A stretch of DNA of 64,000 nt from Salinivirgaceae bacterium (lineage in GTDB: Bacteria; Bacteroidota; Bacteroidia; Bacteroidales; SZUA-534), in NCBI GenBank assembly GCA_024405635.1, contig JAKSOL010000014.1:1-64000 (forward strand), in the 5' to 3' direction. The translations under genes were made by a program, and so were the position numbers. The notes under the pieces were generated by a model, which was not told where the DNA came from, made no database searches, and saw only the letters and a list, made by a program, of their open reading frames with translations. Positions 44,093 through 54,000 of the stretch are shown piece after piece (position 1 is the stretch's first letter; the number at the start of each line of letters is the position of its first letter).

Positions 44093-44935
44093 ATGAATAT
44101 TGCAATTGTAGGATTAGGATTGATTGGCGGCTCAATGGCTATTGATTTGAAAGCTAGAGGGTTTGCTAGTCATATTGTGGGCGTTGACAACAGTAAACTA
44201 AACTCGGCAACTGCGCTTAACATTGGTTTGGTTGACGAGATTTGCACTCTTGAGGAGGCAATGACAAAAGTAGAACTAGTTATTGTAGCAGTTCCTGTAA
44301 GCGCCGCAGCAAAAGTAGTGACTCAAGTTCTCGATTTGAGCAACGACAATCAAGTGGTGATTGACACCTGTTCAACCAAAGAAAAAATATGCTTGTCGCT
44401 TAAAAATCATCAATATCGCAATCGTTACGTGGCAACTCACCCAATGGCAGGTACCGAGTACTCGGGTCCGTGGGCAGCAAAAAGTGGCTTGTACGACTCA
44501 AAAGTAGTTGTGATTTGCGATAGCGAAGATAGTGGCCCAAAAGCTGTTGATTTGGTTAAGAAAATGTACGATACGCTTTGCATGCGTGTTGTTTTGATGA
44601 ATAGCGCCAACCACGATGTTCACACTGCATACATTTCGCACATTTCGCATGTTTGTTCGTTTGCCTTGGCTCTTACTGTTCTTGACAAAGAGAAAGACGA
44701 AAAGCATATTTTTGATCTCGCAAGTAGTGGATTTGATACCACAGTTCGCTTGGCAAAAAGCTCGGTTGACATGTGGTTGCCAATTATTGAGCAAAACAAA
44801 GACAATATTCTTACTGTGCTCGATACTTATATGGAAAAACTTCAGGCTTTTCGCACAAGCATTCAAAACGGCGATAGCGATACAACTCGCAAACTGATTT
44901 CGGAAGCAAATACAATTAGAAGAGTAATTAAATAA
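44093..44935 (+). CDS. tyrA: Prephenate dehydrogenase
   Basis: TyrA oxidatively decarboxylates prephenate to 4-hydroxyphenylpyruvate, the committed step to tyrosine. The 280-residue enzyme starts with the NAD-binding 'MNIAIVGLGLIGGSMA' Rossmann loop and has 'DTCSTKEKI', 'ATHPMAGTEYSGP' (substrate site) and 'HISHVCSFALAL'. A TTG at 44063 would add ten residues but lies inside the terminator T-run, so the ATG at 44093 is chosen. It is first in the operon, directly downstream of the Tyr/Phe attenuator. Confidence 0.94.
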   Translation: MNIAIVGLGLIGGSMAIDLKARGFASHIVGVDNSKLNSATALNIGLVDEICTLEEAMTKVELVIVAVPVSAAAKVVTQVLDLSNDNQVVIDTCSTKEKICLSLKNHQYRNRYVATHPMAGTEYSGPWAAKSGLYDSKVVVICDSEDSGPKAVDLVKKMYDTLCMRVVLMNSANHDVHTAYISHISHVCSFALALTVLDKEKDEKHIFDLASSGFDTTVRLAKSSVDMWLPIIEQNKDNILTVLDTYMEKLQAFRTSIQNGDSDTTRKLISEANTIRRVIK

Positions 44936-44953
44936 CATTCATAATACGTAGCT

Positions 44954-46039
44954 ATGACAGTTTTGGAACAACCATTTATGAATTGGGGATGGGGCGATAT
45001 TGCTCGTCCAATGATTATTGCAGGTCCTTGTAGCGCCGAAAGCGAAGAACAAATTATGCAAACAGCTGCCGATTTAAAGGCAAATGGTATTGGAATTCTT
45101 CGAGCTGGCATTTGGAAACCACGTACTCGTCCAAACTCGTTTGAGGGTGTTGGTACAATTGGTCTTGGTTGGTTAAACCGAGTTCAACAAGAGTTGGGAA
45201 TGAAAGTATCGACCGAGGTAGCTAATGCTAAACATGTTGAGGAAGTTCTTAAGGCTGGACTTGACATGCTTTGGATTGGCGCTCGCACTTCGGCCAATCC
45301 TTTTGCTATGCAAGAAATTGCCGACTCGCTAAAAGGCGTTGATATTCCAATTGTGGTTAAAAATCCAGTTAATCCCGATGTTGATTTGTGGATTGGCGCA
45401 GTTGAACGCATTATGGGCGCTGGCATTACCAAATTGGGCGTTATTCATCGCGGATTTTCAAGCTTCGAAAAATCGCGTTTTCGCAATGTGCCACAATGGC
45501 AATTGGCTATTGAATTCCGTCGCCGTATGCCAAACATACCAATGATTTGCGACCCAAGCCACATATCGGGTTGTACCGAATTGCTTCATGAGGTTTCGCA
45601 AAAAGCTCTCGATTTGAACTACGATGGTTTAATTATTGAAAGCCACTGCAATCCAGCAAAAGCGTGGAGCGATGCTAAACAGCAACTTACACCAGCCGAC
45701 CTTAATGTTATGCTAAAATCGCTTGTTTTGCGCGATGTTAAAACCACAGCTGCGCAAGACACTAGCCTTGAGGAACTTCGTTTGCAAATTGATAAATACG
45801 ACGACGAATTGTTCCGTGTGATTGGCGAGCGTATGAAAATTGCTGAACAAATTGGTAAGTACAAAAAAGACAATAACATAACCATTCTTCAATCAAGCCG
45901 TTGGAACGATATTCTTAACACTGCCATTGAAAAGGGTAAATTGCAAAACCTTAGCGAAGATTTTGTAAGTGTTATCTTTATGGCCATTCATCAAGAGTCT
46001 ATTAACAAGCAAACCGTTGTAATGAACGGTAAAGACTAA
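44954..46039 (+). CDS. Bifunctional DAHP synthase / chorismate mutase (type II, AroQ)
   Basis: A 361-residue fusion. Residues about 1-265 are a type I-beta DAHP synthase (entry to the shikimate pathway from PEP and erythrose-4-phosphate): 'MIIAGPCSAESEEQI', 'GAGITKLGVIHRGFSSFEKSRFRN' and 'MICDPSHISG'. Residues about 275-355 are an all-helical AroQ chorismate mutase: 'LEELRLQIDKYDDELFRVIGERMKIAEQIGKYKK'. The chorismate mutase probably doubles as the feedback sensor, as in other fusions of this kind, where prephenate inhibits. The gene joins the first pathway step and the first step after chorismate toward Phe and Tyr. Confidence 0.94.
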   Translation: MTVLEQPFMNWGWGDIARPMIIAGPCSAESEEQIMQTAADLKANGIGILRAGIWKPRTRPNSFEGVGTIGLGWLNRVQQELGMKVSTEVANAKHVEEVLKAGLDMLWIGARTSANPFAMQEIADSLKGVDIPIVVKNPVNPDVDLWIGAVERIMGAGITKLGVIHRGFSSFEKSRFRNVPQWQLAIEFRRRMPNIPMICDPSHISGCTELLHEVSQKALDLNYDGLIIESHCNPAKAWSDAKQQLTPADLNVMLKSLVLRDVKTTAAQDTSLEELRLQIDKYDDELFRVIGERMKIAEQIGKYKKDNNITILQSSRWNDILNTAIEKGKLQNLSEDFVSVIFMAIHQESINKQTVVMNGKD

Positions 46040-46085
46040 TTTTGATTGAAAGAAAAAAAGAATGTCGTAAAAACGATAGAATACA

Positions 46086-47111
46086 TTGACAATGAAACAA
46101 ATAACAGTAAATGGTAGCCAACAATCGCAAATATTGATTGGTGAGAGTTTCAAAAACTTTGGTAAATATTTACCCACACAACAAGTGGTAGTTATTACCG
46201 ATACTAATGTTCGTAAAATATACGGACAATACTTTGAGCAATATCCAATAATTGAAATAGGATTAGGTGAGGGCAACAAAAACCTCGACACAGTTGCTGC
46301 AGTTATTGACCGCATGCTTGAACTTAAAATAGATCGTTCGGGCTTTGTTTTGGCAGTAGGTGGCGGTATTGTTACCGATGTGGCAGGTTTTGTGGCATCA
46401 ATTTACCAACGTGGTATTGGTTTTGGATTTGTATCAACCACACTATTGGCACAAGTTGATGCCAGTGTGGGTGGCAAAAACGGAGTAAACCAAAAAGGCG
46501 GACTGAAGAACATGATTGGCAACTTTAATCAGCCACAGTTTGTTATATGCGACTCGCAAGTACTGCACTCGTTGCCAACCTACGACCTAGCAAGCGGATT
46601 TGCCGAAATTGTTAAGCACACACTTATTGCCGATGCCGAAATGTTCAACTATCTTGAACAAAATGCAAAACGCGCATTATCGTTAGATTCCGAAGTTATT
46701 GAAAAACTTGTGGTTAACTCAGTTGAAATTAAATCGGGAGTAGTTGGCCGCGACGAAAAAGAAAAAGGCGAGCGCCGCAAACTAAACCTTGGCCACACAT
46801 TTGGTCATGCAGTTGAAAAGGTGCAAAAAGTGAGCCATGGCCATGCTGTTAGCATCGGGTTGGCAGTTGCTGCTCGCTTGTCGGTTATGCGTGGCACTTT
46901 GTCGCAAACCGATGCCGACCGCATTGTTAACTTGCTACGTGCTTTAGATTTGCCAACCGAAGTAACCGGTAACCGTGCCGAAATTCTTGCAGCCATGGAG
47001 TATGACAAAAAACGCATTGGCTCGCAAATAAATTTTGTGCTGATGAATGGCATTGGCGATGTTTATATTGAAAAGATTGATATAGAAACTCTTAAACAAG
47101 TTGAGTTTTAA
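46086..47111 (+). CDS. aroB: 3-Dehydroquinate synthase
   Basis: AroB converts DAHP to 3-dehydroquinate using NAD and a divalent metal. The 341-residue product has 'AVGGGIVTDVAGFVASIYQRGI' and 'STTLLAQVDASVGGKNGVN', with metal ligands in 'SGFAEIVKH', 'LNLGHTFGHAVE' and 'HGHAVSIGLA'. It lies 46 bases after the DAHP synthase gene and two bases before aroD. Confidence 0.96.
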   Translation: MTMKQITVNGSQQSQILIGESFKNFGKYLPTQQVVVITDTNVRKIYGQYFEQYPIIEIGLGEGNKNLDTVAAVIDRMLELKIDRSGFVLAVGGGIVTDVAGFVASIYQRGIGFGFVSTTLLAQVDASVGGKNGVNQKGGLKNMIGNFNQPQFVICDSQVLHSLPTYDLASGFAEIVKHTLIADAEMFNYLEQNAKRALSLDSEVIEKLVVNSVEIKSGVVGRDEKEKGERRKLNLGHTFGHAVEKVQKVSHGHAVSIGLAVAARLSVMRGTLSQTDADRIVNLLRALDLPTEVTGNRAEILAAMEYDKKRIGSQINFVLMNGIGDVYIEKIDIETLKQVEF

Positions 47112-47113
47112 TT

Positions 47114-47755
47114 ATGCTTTGTAGATCGATTGCCGAAAAAGGCTACAACCGTGTTGCGGAGCTTATTGCCGATGCCGAAATGGCTGAAATCCGCATTGAA
47201 GAGTGTGAACTTTCTGTTGAAGAGGTTAGCAAGTTGTTTGCCTCGCATAAAAATCTTATTGCAACTTGCCGACCTAAAAATCTTTCGCCTGCTCAACAAA
47301 CCAAATTGCTTACAGCTGCCATTAATGCTGGAGCTGCTTGGGTTGATATTGAAATAGAGGCCGAAGCCGAATATCGAAACCATATGGTTGAAGTGGCTCG
47401 CGCTGCAGGTTGCAAGGTTATTATTTCGTATCACAACTATTCGCAAACTCCTGTGGTTTACGAACTTGTGAACATTGCAACAAATGCCAAACGCTTTGGT
47501 GCCGATTTGGTTAAAGTGGCAACTACCGTTAATAGTAAAATGGATATTTGTAACCTATTTAGTTTATACACACTCGATTACGACGTGTTAGCTATAGGAA
47601 TGGGCAAGTTGGGTATGATTACTCGCATTGCTGCTTTAACAATGGGTTCGCCTTTTACTTTTGTATCGATGAACGATGTTGCAGCAACCGCTCCAGGTCA
47701 AATCGACGAAAAGTCAATGCAAGGAATTGTAAAAACCTTACAATTAAACGATTAA
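47114..47755 (+). CDS. aroD: Type I 3-dehydroquinate dehydratase
   Basis: AroD dehydrates 3-dehydroquinate through a Schiff-base lysine. The 213-residue length is a little short for type I (usually about 220-250). The active-site segments are 'IISYHNYSQTP' (catalytic His), 'GADLVKVATTVNSKMD' (Schiff-base Lys) and 'AIGMGKLGMITRI'. It is a stand-alone enzyme, not the type II AroQ form. It sits two bases after aroB and four before aroA. Confidence 0.92.
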   Translation: MLCRSIAEKGYNRVAELIADAEMAEIRIEECELSVEEVSKLFASHKNLIATCRPKNLSPAQQTKLLTAAINAGAAWVDIEIEAEAEYRNHMVEVARAAGCKVIISYHNYSQTPVVYELVNIATNAKRFGADLVKVATTVNSKMDICNLFSLYTLDYDVLAIGMGKLGMITRIAALTMGSPFTFVSMNDVAATAPGQIDEKSMQGIVKTLQLND

Positions 47756-47759
47756 ACTG

Positions 47760-49019
47760 ATGAATCTTTCTGTAAAAGCATCAACAATAAGCGGAACAGT
47801 AGTAGCTCCGCCTTCAAAAAGTTACATGCAGCGAGCCATTGCTTTGGCGGCTCTTTCAAAACAACCAACTACAATCAGTAACATTTCCGATTGTGCCGAT
47901 TGCCGCGCAGCTATTGGCATTGCACGCAATTTAGGATGCTCGGTGGTTGAGGGCGAAAATCAAATTGTAGTTACACCTCCATCATCGGGATTAAAAGCCC
48001 AAACATTGCATTGCGGCGAGGCAGGTTTGAGTTTGCGCATGTTTTCGCCAATTGCGGCATTGCAAAGTCAAAAAGTAACAATGACAGGTCAAGGTTCGTT
48101 GCTTGTTCGTCCTGTGGGCTTTATGGAAAGCACTTTGCGCCAGCTTGGAGTTGATGTGCAGTCAAACGACGGTAAATTGCCTTTGGAACTTCAAGGTCCA
48201 ATTAATGGGGGCGTGGCCGAGGTCGATGGCTCTGTGAGCTCACAATTCCTCACTGGCTTGTTAATAGCACTGCCGCTTGCTGCTAATAAATCGCAATTAA
48301 AAGTTGACCGACTTACAAGCCGACCATACATCGATATGACATTGCAAATTATTGAAGAGTTTGGCGGAAAAGTAAAAAACGACAATTACGAATTATTCTC
48401 TATTGATGGCAATCAACAATACAACCGCGCAAATTACTGTGTTGAAGGCGATTGGAGTGGGGCAGCTGGTTTGCTAATTGCAGCTTCAATTGCCGGCCCA
48501 GCAACCGTTGCAGGCCTAAATGAAAAGTCGGCCCAAGCTGATGCGGCAATTATGCAAGTTCTGAAACTATCAGGAACTAATTGTCAGTTTGATGGCGATA
48601 AAGTATTGGTAAATAAAAACATGCAACATAAAGCATTCAACTTTGATGCAACCAATTGTCCCGATTTGTTCCCAGTTATGGCAGCATTGGCGGCTCATGC
48701 CAACGGCGTGTCAAGCATAAAAGGTGTTGGCCGATTGACCCACAAAGAGAGCAACCGAGCACTAGCCATTCAAACCGAATTTGGCAAACTAGGCATTCAA
48801 ATTGATCTTGATGGCGATGTGATGCACATTCATGGCGGCAAGGTAAAAGGAGCAACTGTTAGTGCATGTAACGACCATCGCATGGCAATGGCGTTGGCAT
48901 TGTGCGCTTTGCAAGCCGATGGCGAGGTTCGCATCGAAGGAACTGAGTGTGTTGCAAAATCGTATCCCGAATTTTTTGACGATATGCAAAAATGGGGGTT
49001 GCAAGTATCTGAATTTTAA
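47760..49019 (+). CDS. aroA: 3-Phosphoshikimate 1-carboxyvinyltransferase (EPSP synthase)
   Basis: AroA transfers enolpyruvate from PEP to shikimate-3-phosphate. The 419-residue enzyme has 'APPSKSYMQRAIALAALS' near the N-terminus, 'GEAGLSLRMFSPIAAL' at the PEP-binding loop, 'SSQFLTGLLIALPL', 'CPDLFPVMAALAAHANG' and 'ACNDHRMAMALALCAL'. The usual NAGT motif reads GEAG (Glu93-Ala-Gly), a variant seen in some class II enzymes; whether it changes inhibitor response cannot be read. Confidence 0.95.
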   Translation: MNLSVKASTISGTVVAPPSKSYMQRAIALAALSKQPTTISNISDCADCRAAIGIARNLGCSVVEGENQIVVTPPSSGLKAQTLHCGEAGLSLRMFSPIAALQSQKVTMTGQGSLLVRPVGFMESTLRQLGVDVQSNDGKLPLELQGPINGGVAEVDGSVSSQFLTGLLIALPLAANKSQLKVDRLTSRPYIDMTLQIIEEFGGKVKNDNYELFSIDGNQQYNRANYCVEGDWSGAAGLLIAASIAGPATVAGLNEKSAQADAAIMQVLKLSGTNCQFDGDKVLVNKNMQHKAFNFDATNCPDLFPVMAALAAHANGVSSIKGVGRLTHKESNRALAIQTEFGKLGIQIDLDGDVMHIHGGKVKGATVSACNDHRMAMALALCALQADGEVRIEGTECVAKSYPEFFDDMQKWGLQVSEF

Positions 49020-49033
49020 TCCTTTATAATAAT

Positions 49034-50038
49034 ATGAATACGTTAGGAAGATTTTTTAAGGTGTCAGTGTTTGGCGAATCGCATGGAGTAGGCCTTGGTG
49101 CCGTAATTGACGGTTGTCCTGCTGGTTTACCATTGTGCGACGATGATTTTGTTGCCGATTTGGCTCGTCGCAAAAGTGGCGCAAAAGGCACAACACCTCG
49201 CATTGAGAGCGACAAACCCGAAATCTTGTCGGGAGTATTTAACGGTTTCACCACAGGAACTCCAATTTCAATCATCTTCCGTAACGAAAATACACGCTCG
49301 GGCGATTATTCAAACCTTGTTGATCAACCACGCCCCAGCCATGCAGATTTTACAGGTCGAATTAAATACAACGGATACAACGATTACCGAGGTGGTGGCC
49401 ATTTTTCAGCTCGATTGACTGTTGCAGTTGTTGCAGCAGGAGTGGTGGCTAAAAAACTATTGTCGCAATTTGGTATTGAGGTTGTGTCAAATATTCTTGA
49501 AGTTGGAGGTAATACAAATATTGAAGAAACTGTAAACAAGGCAGTTGAGGCGCACGATTCAGTTGGAGCGCTAGTCGATTGCAAAGTTACAGGTTTGCCT
49601 GTTGGTTTGGGCGAACCATTTTGGGACTCGGCCGAATCGCTAATTAGCCATGCTGCTTTTGCCATTCCTGCTGTAAAAGGCATTGAGTTTGGTTGCGGTT
49701 TCGCAGCAGCCAACATGACAGGTTCTGCGCATAACGATGTTCTTGTTGATGCTGAGGGACACACAGCTACTAACAATGCAGGTGGAATAAATGGTGGAAT
49801 AACAAACGGAAACGACTTGTATTTCCGTATTGCGGTAAAGCCTACTGCTAGCATTTCACTTGAACAACAAACCTACAACTTTAAAACAAAGCAAGTTGAA
49901 ACCTTGCAAGTGCGCGGGCGTCATGATGCGTGTGTAGCATTGCGTGTACCACCAATTCTTGAGGCAACAACAGCAATGGTTCTTGCTGACCTTATGCTAC
50001 TACAAAAAGGCAGAGAGGTGATGCAGTTTACATTATAA
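49034..50038 (+). CDS. aroC: Chorismate synthase
   Basis: AroC eliminates phosphate from EPSP to give chorismate, with reduced FMN. The 334 residues (family usually about 350-390) include 'VSVFGESHGVGLGAVIDGCPAG', 'PRPSHADFTGRIKYNGYNDYRGGGHFSARLT' and 'GRHDACVALRVPPILEA'. It ends the operon before a strong hairpin. aroE, aroK and pheA are not in the cluster. Confidence 0.96.
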   Translation: MNTLGRFFKVSVFGESHGVGLGAVIDGCPAGLPLCDDDFVADLARRKSGAKGTTPRIESDKPEILSGVFNGFTTGTPISIIFRNENTRSGDYSNLVDQPRPSHADFTGRIKYNGYNDYRGGGHFSARLTVAVVAAGVVAKKLLSQFGIEVVSNILEVGGNTNIEETVNKAVEAHDSVGALVDCKVTGLPVGLGEPFWDSAESLISHAAFAIPAVKGIEFGCGFAAANMTGSAHNDVLVDAEGHTATNNAGGINGGITNGNDLYFRIAVKPTASISLEQQTYNFKTKQVETLQVRGRHDACVALRVPPILEATTAMVLADLMLLQKGREVMQFTL

Positions 50039-50043
50039 TTGAT

Positions 50044-50089
50044 AAAAAACGCTTGTAAGTTGTGCATTAGCAATTTACAAGCGTTTTTA
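50044..50089. terminator. Terminator of the tyrA-aro operon
   Basis: AAAAACGCTTGTAA pairs with TTACAAGCGTTTTT, extended by TTG/CAA with one mismatch. A- and T-runs on both sides allow use in either direction. Confidence 0.88.
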
Positions 50090-50096
50090 TAATTAA

Positions 50097-50131
50097 TAGG
50101 CCGATAGATATTTCAATATTTATCGGCCTTT
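50097..50131. terminator. Second hairpin between aroC and ftsE
   Basis: AGGCCGATAGATAT and ATATTTATCGGCCT form a stem with one G-T pair, flanked by a T-rich run on the plus strand. It probably backs up the aro terminator or ends ftsE. Confidence 0.55.
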
Positions 50132-50134
50132 ATT

Positions 50135-50836
50135 TTATTCTTCAATTTGTTGTAATTCGTTGCTCGATAACTCAATAAGCATTGAATTTTCGCATTTTAT
50201 GATGCGACCAGGAAACTCGCGCAACAAAGCGTAGTCGTGAGTTGCAATAAGCACAGCGCGTCCGTTTCGGCTAATTTCAGAAAGGATAGACATAATGCCT
50301 TTTGATGTTTCGGGGTCAAGGTTGCCAGTTGGCTCGTCGGCCAAAATTATTTCAGGTTCGTTAAGCAAAGCGCGCGCAATAACCACACGTTGTTGCTCGC
50401 CACCCGAAAGTTCGTTAGGCATTTTGTAGTCTTTGTGCGAAAGGCCAACCTTGTCTAAAACCTCGTGAATTCGGCGCTCAATTTCAGTTTTGCTTTTCCA
50501 TCCCGTAGCTTTTAATACAAATTCAAGGTTTTTGAAAACAGTACGATCTGTTAATAGTTGAAAATCTTGAAACACAATACCTAATTTGCGACGCAAGTAG
50601 GGTATTTGTCGAGTTTTTAGTCCATTGAGCAAAAAACCAGCAACTGTTCCTGTTCCTTTTGAGAGAGGGAGCTCGGCATAAAAAGTTTTAAGCAGACTAC
50701 TTTTACCGCTACCAGTACGGCCAATTAGGTACACAAGTTCACCTTTTTGGATGTCAAGATTTGCATTGGTGATTATTGTGTTGTCGGGGTGCGCAATGGT
50801 TGCGTTTTCAAGTTTTATAATTGTGTCAAGCGCCAT
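50135..50836 (-). CDS. ftsE: FtsE-like cell division ABC ATPase
   Basis: A 233-residue ABC ATPase with Walker [11 protein letters not shown]-loop 'VFQDFQLL', signature '[10 protein letters not shown]', Walker B '[12 protein letters not shown]' and switch His in 'IATHDYALL'. '[12 protein letters not shown]' between the Q-loop and signature is FtsE-like. FtsE with FtsX normally activates periplasmic peptidoglycan hydrolases at the septum. No ftsX adjoins, so a lipoprotein exporter (LolD-type) ATPase is the main alternative. It has its own likely promoter at 50861-50889. Confidence 0.83.
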   Translation of the reverse strand: MALDTIIKLENATIAHPDNTIITNANLDIQKGELVYLIGRTGSGKSSLLKTFYAELPLSKGTGTVAGFLLNGLKTRQIPYLRRKLGIVFQDFQLLTDRTVFKNLEFVLKATGWKSKTEIERRIHEVLDKVGLSHKDYKMPNELSGGEQQRVVIARALLNEPEIILADEPTGNLDPETSKGIMSILSEISRNGRAVLIATHDYALLREFPGRIIKCENSMLIELSSNELQQIEE

Positions 50837-50860
50837 TTTTTCTACAAATTTTTAACTATT

Positions 50861-50889
50861 CAAAAGTATTGCAAATAGTAAAGTTGCAA
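50861..50889 (-). promoter_or_regulatory. Putative promoter of ftsE
   Basis: On the minus strand TTG (50887-50889), 18 bases, then TACTTTTG (50861-50868), an exact TAnnTTTG. The ATG lies 25 bases beyond. Confidence 0.55.
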
Positions 50890-51000
50890 GTTGAGCCAAC
50901 ATGCATTTAATTAACACTTTGTTGTTTATTAAATGGACTTTTGCGGTCAGTTGTTAAGTACAAAACTTACTACTTTTACGCTGTTTTGTTATATACCAAA

Positions 51001-54000
51001 ATGATGCGTAAAAAATTAAGAATCAGTTGTTTAGCGGTGCTTTTGTCTGCTTGTTCAGTGCAAATGTTGGCGCAGAATTCAATGATAAATCACGACGAGG
51101 ATTATGAGTACCGAATAGGGGTGGATTTGTTCTCAAAGCAGAAGTATTCGCAGGCTCAATATTATTTTGAACGTGTGGTTGCTCACTATGGCGATGCTTT
51201 TTCCGATATTAAAGCAGATGCTCAATATTATGCAGCTCTTTGTGCGTTGGAATTGTTTAATAACGATGCCGAATATCGTATTCACGATTTTATTGAGCGA
51301 TATCCCGAAAGCCCACGTACTCGTGTTGCTTATTTCGAAATGGGCCGATATCAGTATAGAGTACAACGCTATCAGGAAGCCGTTGATTATTTTGATAAGG
51401 TTTGGAAACAAAACCTAAATCAAGATCAACTTTGTGAACTCTATTTCAAAAAAGGTTACAGTTATTTTAAACTTGAACAATATGATAAGGCATCGAAAAT
51501 GTTCTATGAGTTGCTAAACAAAGAGAGCATTTACACCGCGCCAGCTACATATTACTATGCGCACATTGCGTACATGAACAAGAACTACGAGACTGCGCTT
51601 AACAACCTTAAGAAGTTGGAAGACGACCAAACGTTCTCGCCACTTGTACCATACTATCGTGCTCAAATCTATTTCATTCAAGGCAAAGACGACCAAGTGA
51701 TAAAACTTGGTAAAGAGATACTTGAAATGGGCGAGGGCAAACGTCAAGCCGAAATGTCGCGTATTGTTGGCGAGGCTTTGTATAACAAGGAGTTGTATGC
51801 CGAGGCATTGCCCTACATGGAAACATATAAAGAAAAAGCTGAAACATATACACGCGAAGACATTTACCAACTGGGTTACGTTTACTATCAAACTGCTGAT
51901 TATGAAAAAGTTGTGAGCACAATGAGCAATGTTACCAATGTTGATGATGCTTTGTCGCAAAATGCTTTTTTCCACATTGCACAGTCGTATATGCAATTGG
52001 GAAACAAAGAGTCAGCAATGAAAGGTTTTGAATCGGCTGCTAAGTATAAATACAACGATAAAATTCGCGAGCAATCGTTGCTAAACTATGCAAAACTATC
52101 GTATGAATTGTCGTATTCGCCTTTCAATCAAACTATTAAGGCGTTTAATCAATATCTTGAATTGTATCCAAATTCAATTCATCACGACGATGCTTATGAG
52201 TATTTGACAAAGGTTTATCTGAGTTCTAAAAACTACGAGGCAGCTTTGCAATCGCTTAATAACATTAAAAATAAAACACCCGAAATGCAGGCAGCTTGGC
52301 AACGTGTGGCATACTTCCGCGGTTTGGAGCTGTTCAATAACTTGCGTTTCGAAGAGTCGATTGAGGCCTTTGATCGTGCCATTGAACTTAAATCGTTTGA
52401 TCGAAAAATACGCGCATACTCGCAATATTGGAAAGGCGAGGCTCTTTATCGTCTTGAGCGTTATGCTGAAGCCATTGAAGCTTACAATGGATTCCTTGTA
52501 ACACCAGGAGCATATTCAATGCCCGAATACAACACTTGCTACTACAACATGGGCTACTGCTACTTTAAGCAGCATAACTATGCAACAGCTTCAGATTGGT
52601 TCCGTAAGTTTGTTGATAAGTCAAACGATGTGCAAAAGCTAAAACTAGCCGATGGCTACATTCGCATGGCCGATTGCATGTTTATGACCTCAAACTATGT
52701 TGAGGCTGTTAAGTATTACGACAATGCCGTTAAACTTGACACTTTTGACGTTGAGTACGCTCTGTTTCAAAAAGGTTTTTCAATGGGATTGAGTAAAAAC
52801 CAACTGGGAAAAATTGAGGCGTTGTCAAAATTACTAGCAACTAATCCAAACTCAACCTATGCAGCCGATGCTTTGTTTGAGCGTGGTCGCAGTTACATGA
52901 TTATCGATTCGGCTGACTTTGCAATCAAAGACTTTGACAACATTGTTGACAACTACTCAAATAGTTCGTATGTAATTAAATCGATGTTGCAACTAGGTTT
53001 GATTCATTATGCCGAAGGTCGCAACCAAAATGCAATTGAGTACTTCAAAGCCGTAATTGATAAATATCCTGGAACTTCAGAGTCGCGCGAGGCAATGTCG
53101 TCGCTCAAAAACATATACGTTGATATGAATCAGGTTGACGACTATTTTGCTTATGCGCAAGGTCGTGCCGGCGGTGCCGATGTTAATATGGAAGAACGAG
53201 ACTCGTTGGTTTATATGTCGGCCGAAAAAGTGTATATGTCAGGCAACTGGGAGCGTGCCAACGATTTGTTTACCAAGTATTTGACCGAATATCCAACCGG
53301 AAAATTTACATTAAATGCGCATTTCTATCGTGGCGACTGCGCTTTCAAACAAGAGCAAGACAGTTTGGCTAAACAAGATTTCTTGTATGTGGTTGAAAAA
53401 CCTAAAAACATCTTCTCTGAAGCCGCATTGTTAAGTGCAGCAACATTGGCCGAAAAACAAAAAGATTACAAACAAGCATATAGTTTGTACGAAAAGTTGA
53501 AAGACAATGCTGAAATTAAATCAAACTTAATTGTGGCTCGCGAGGGTATGATGGACATGGCCTATGCCGATAGCAACTTTAATAACGCTGTAGAAGCTGG
53601 CCGAGAGGTTATTATGACCGACAAAGTTACAGAAGAGCAAGTGCGTAAAGCTCGTCGCATAATGGCTATCAGTTATAAGAAAATGAATCAACTTGACCCC
53701 GCACGAACCCAATTTGCAGTTTTGGCAACCGATATGAATAGTTTTGAAGGTGCTGAGGCACAATACTGCATTGCACAAATGCAATTTGAACAACAAGACT
53801 TTGAGTCGGCTGAAAAAGAGGCAAATGAACTTATTATGTCTGGTACACCACATTTGTATTGGGTGGCTAAGGCATTCTTTATGTTGGCCGACATTTGCGC
53901 CAATAGAGGTGATAATTTTCAAGCTAAAGCCAACTTGCAAAGTGTGATTGACAACTACGACGATCAGTCGGACGGAATACTTGACGAGGCTAACGAAAAA

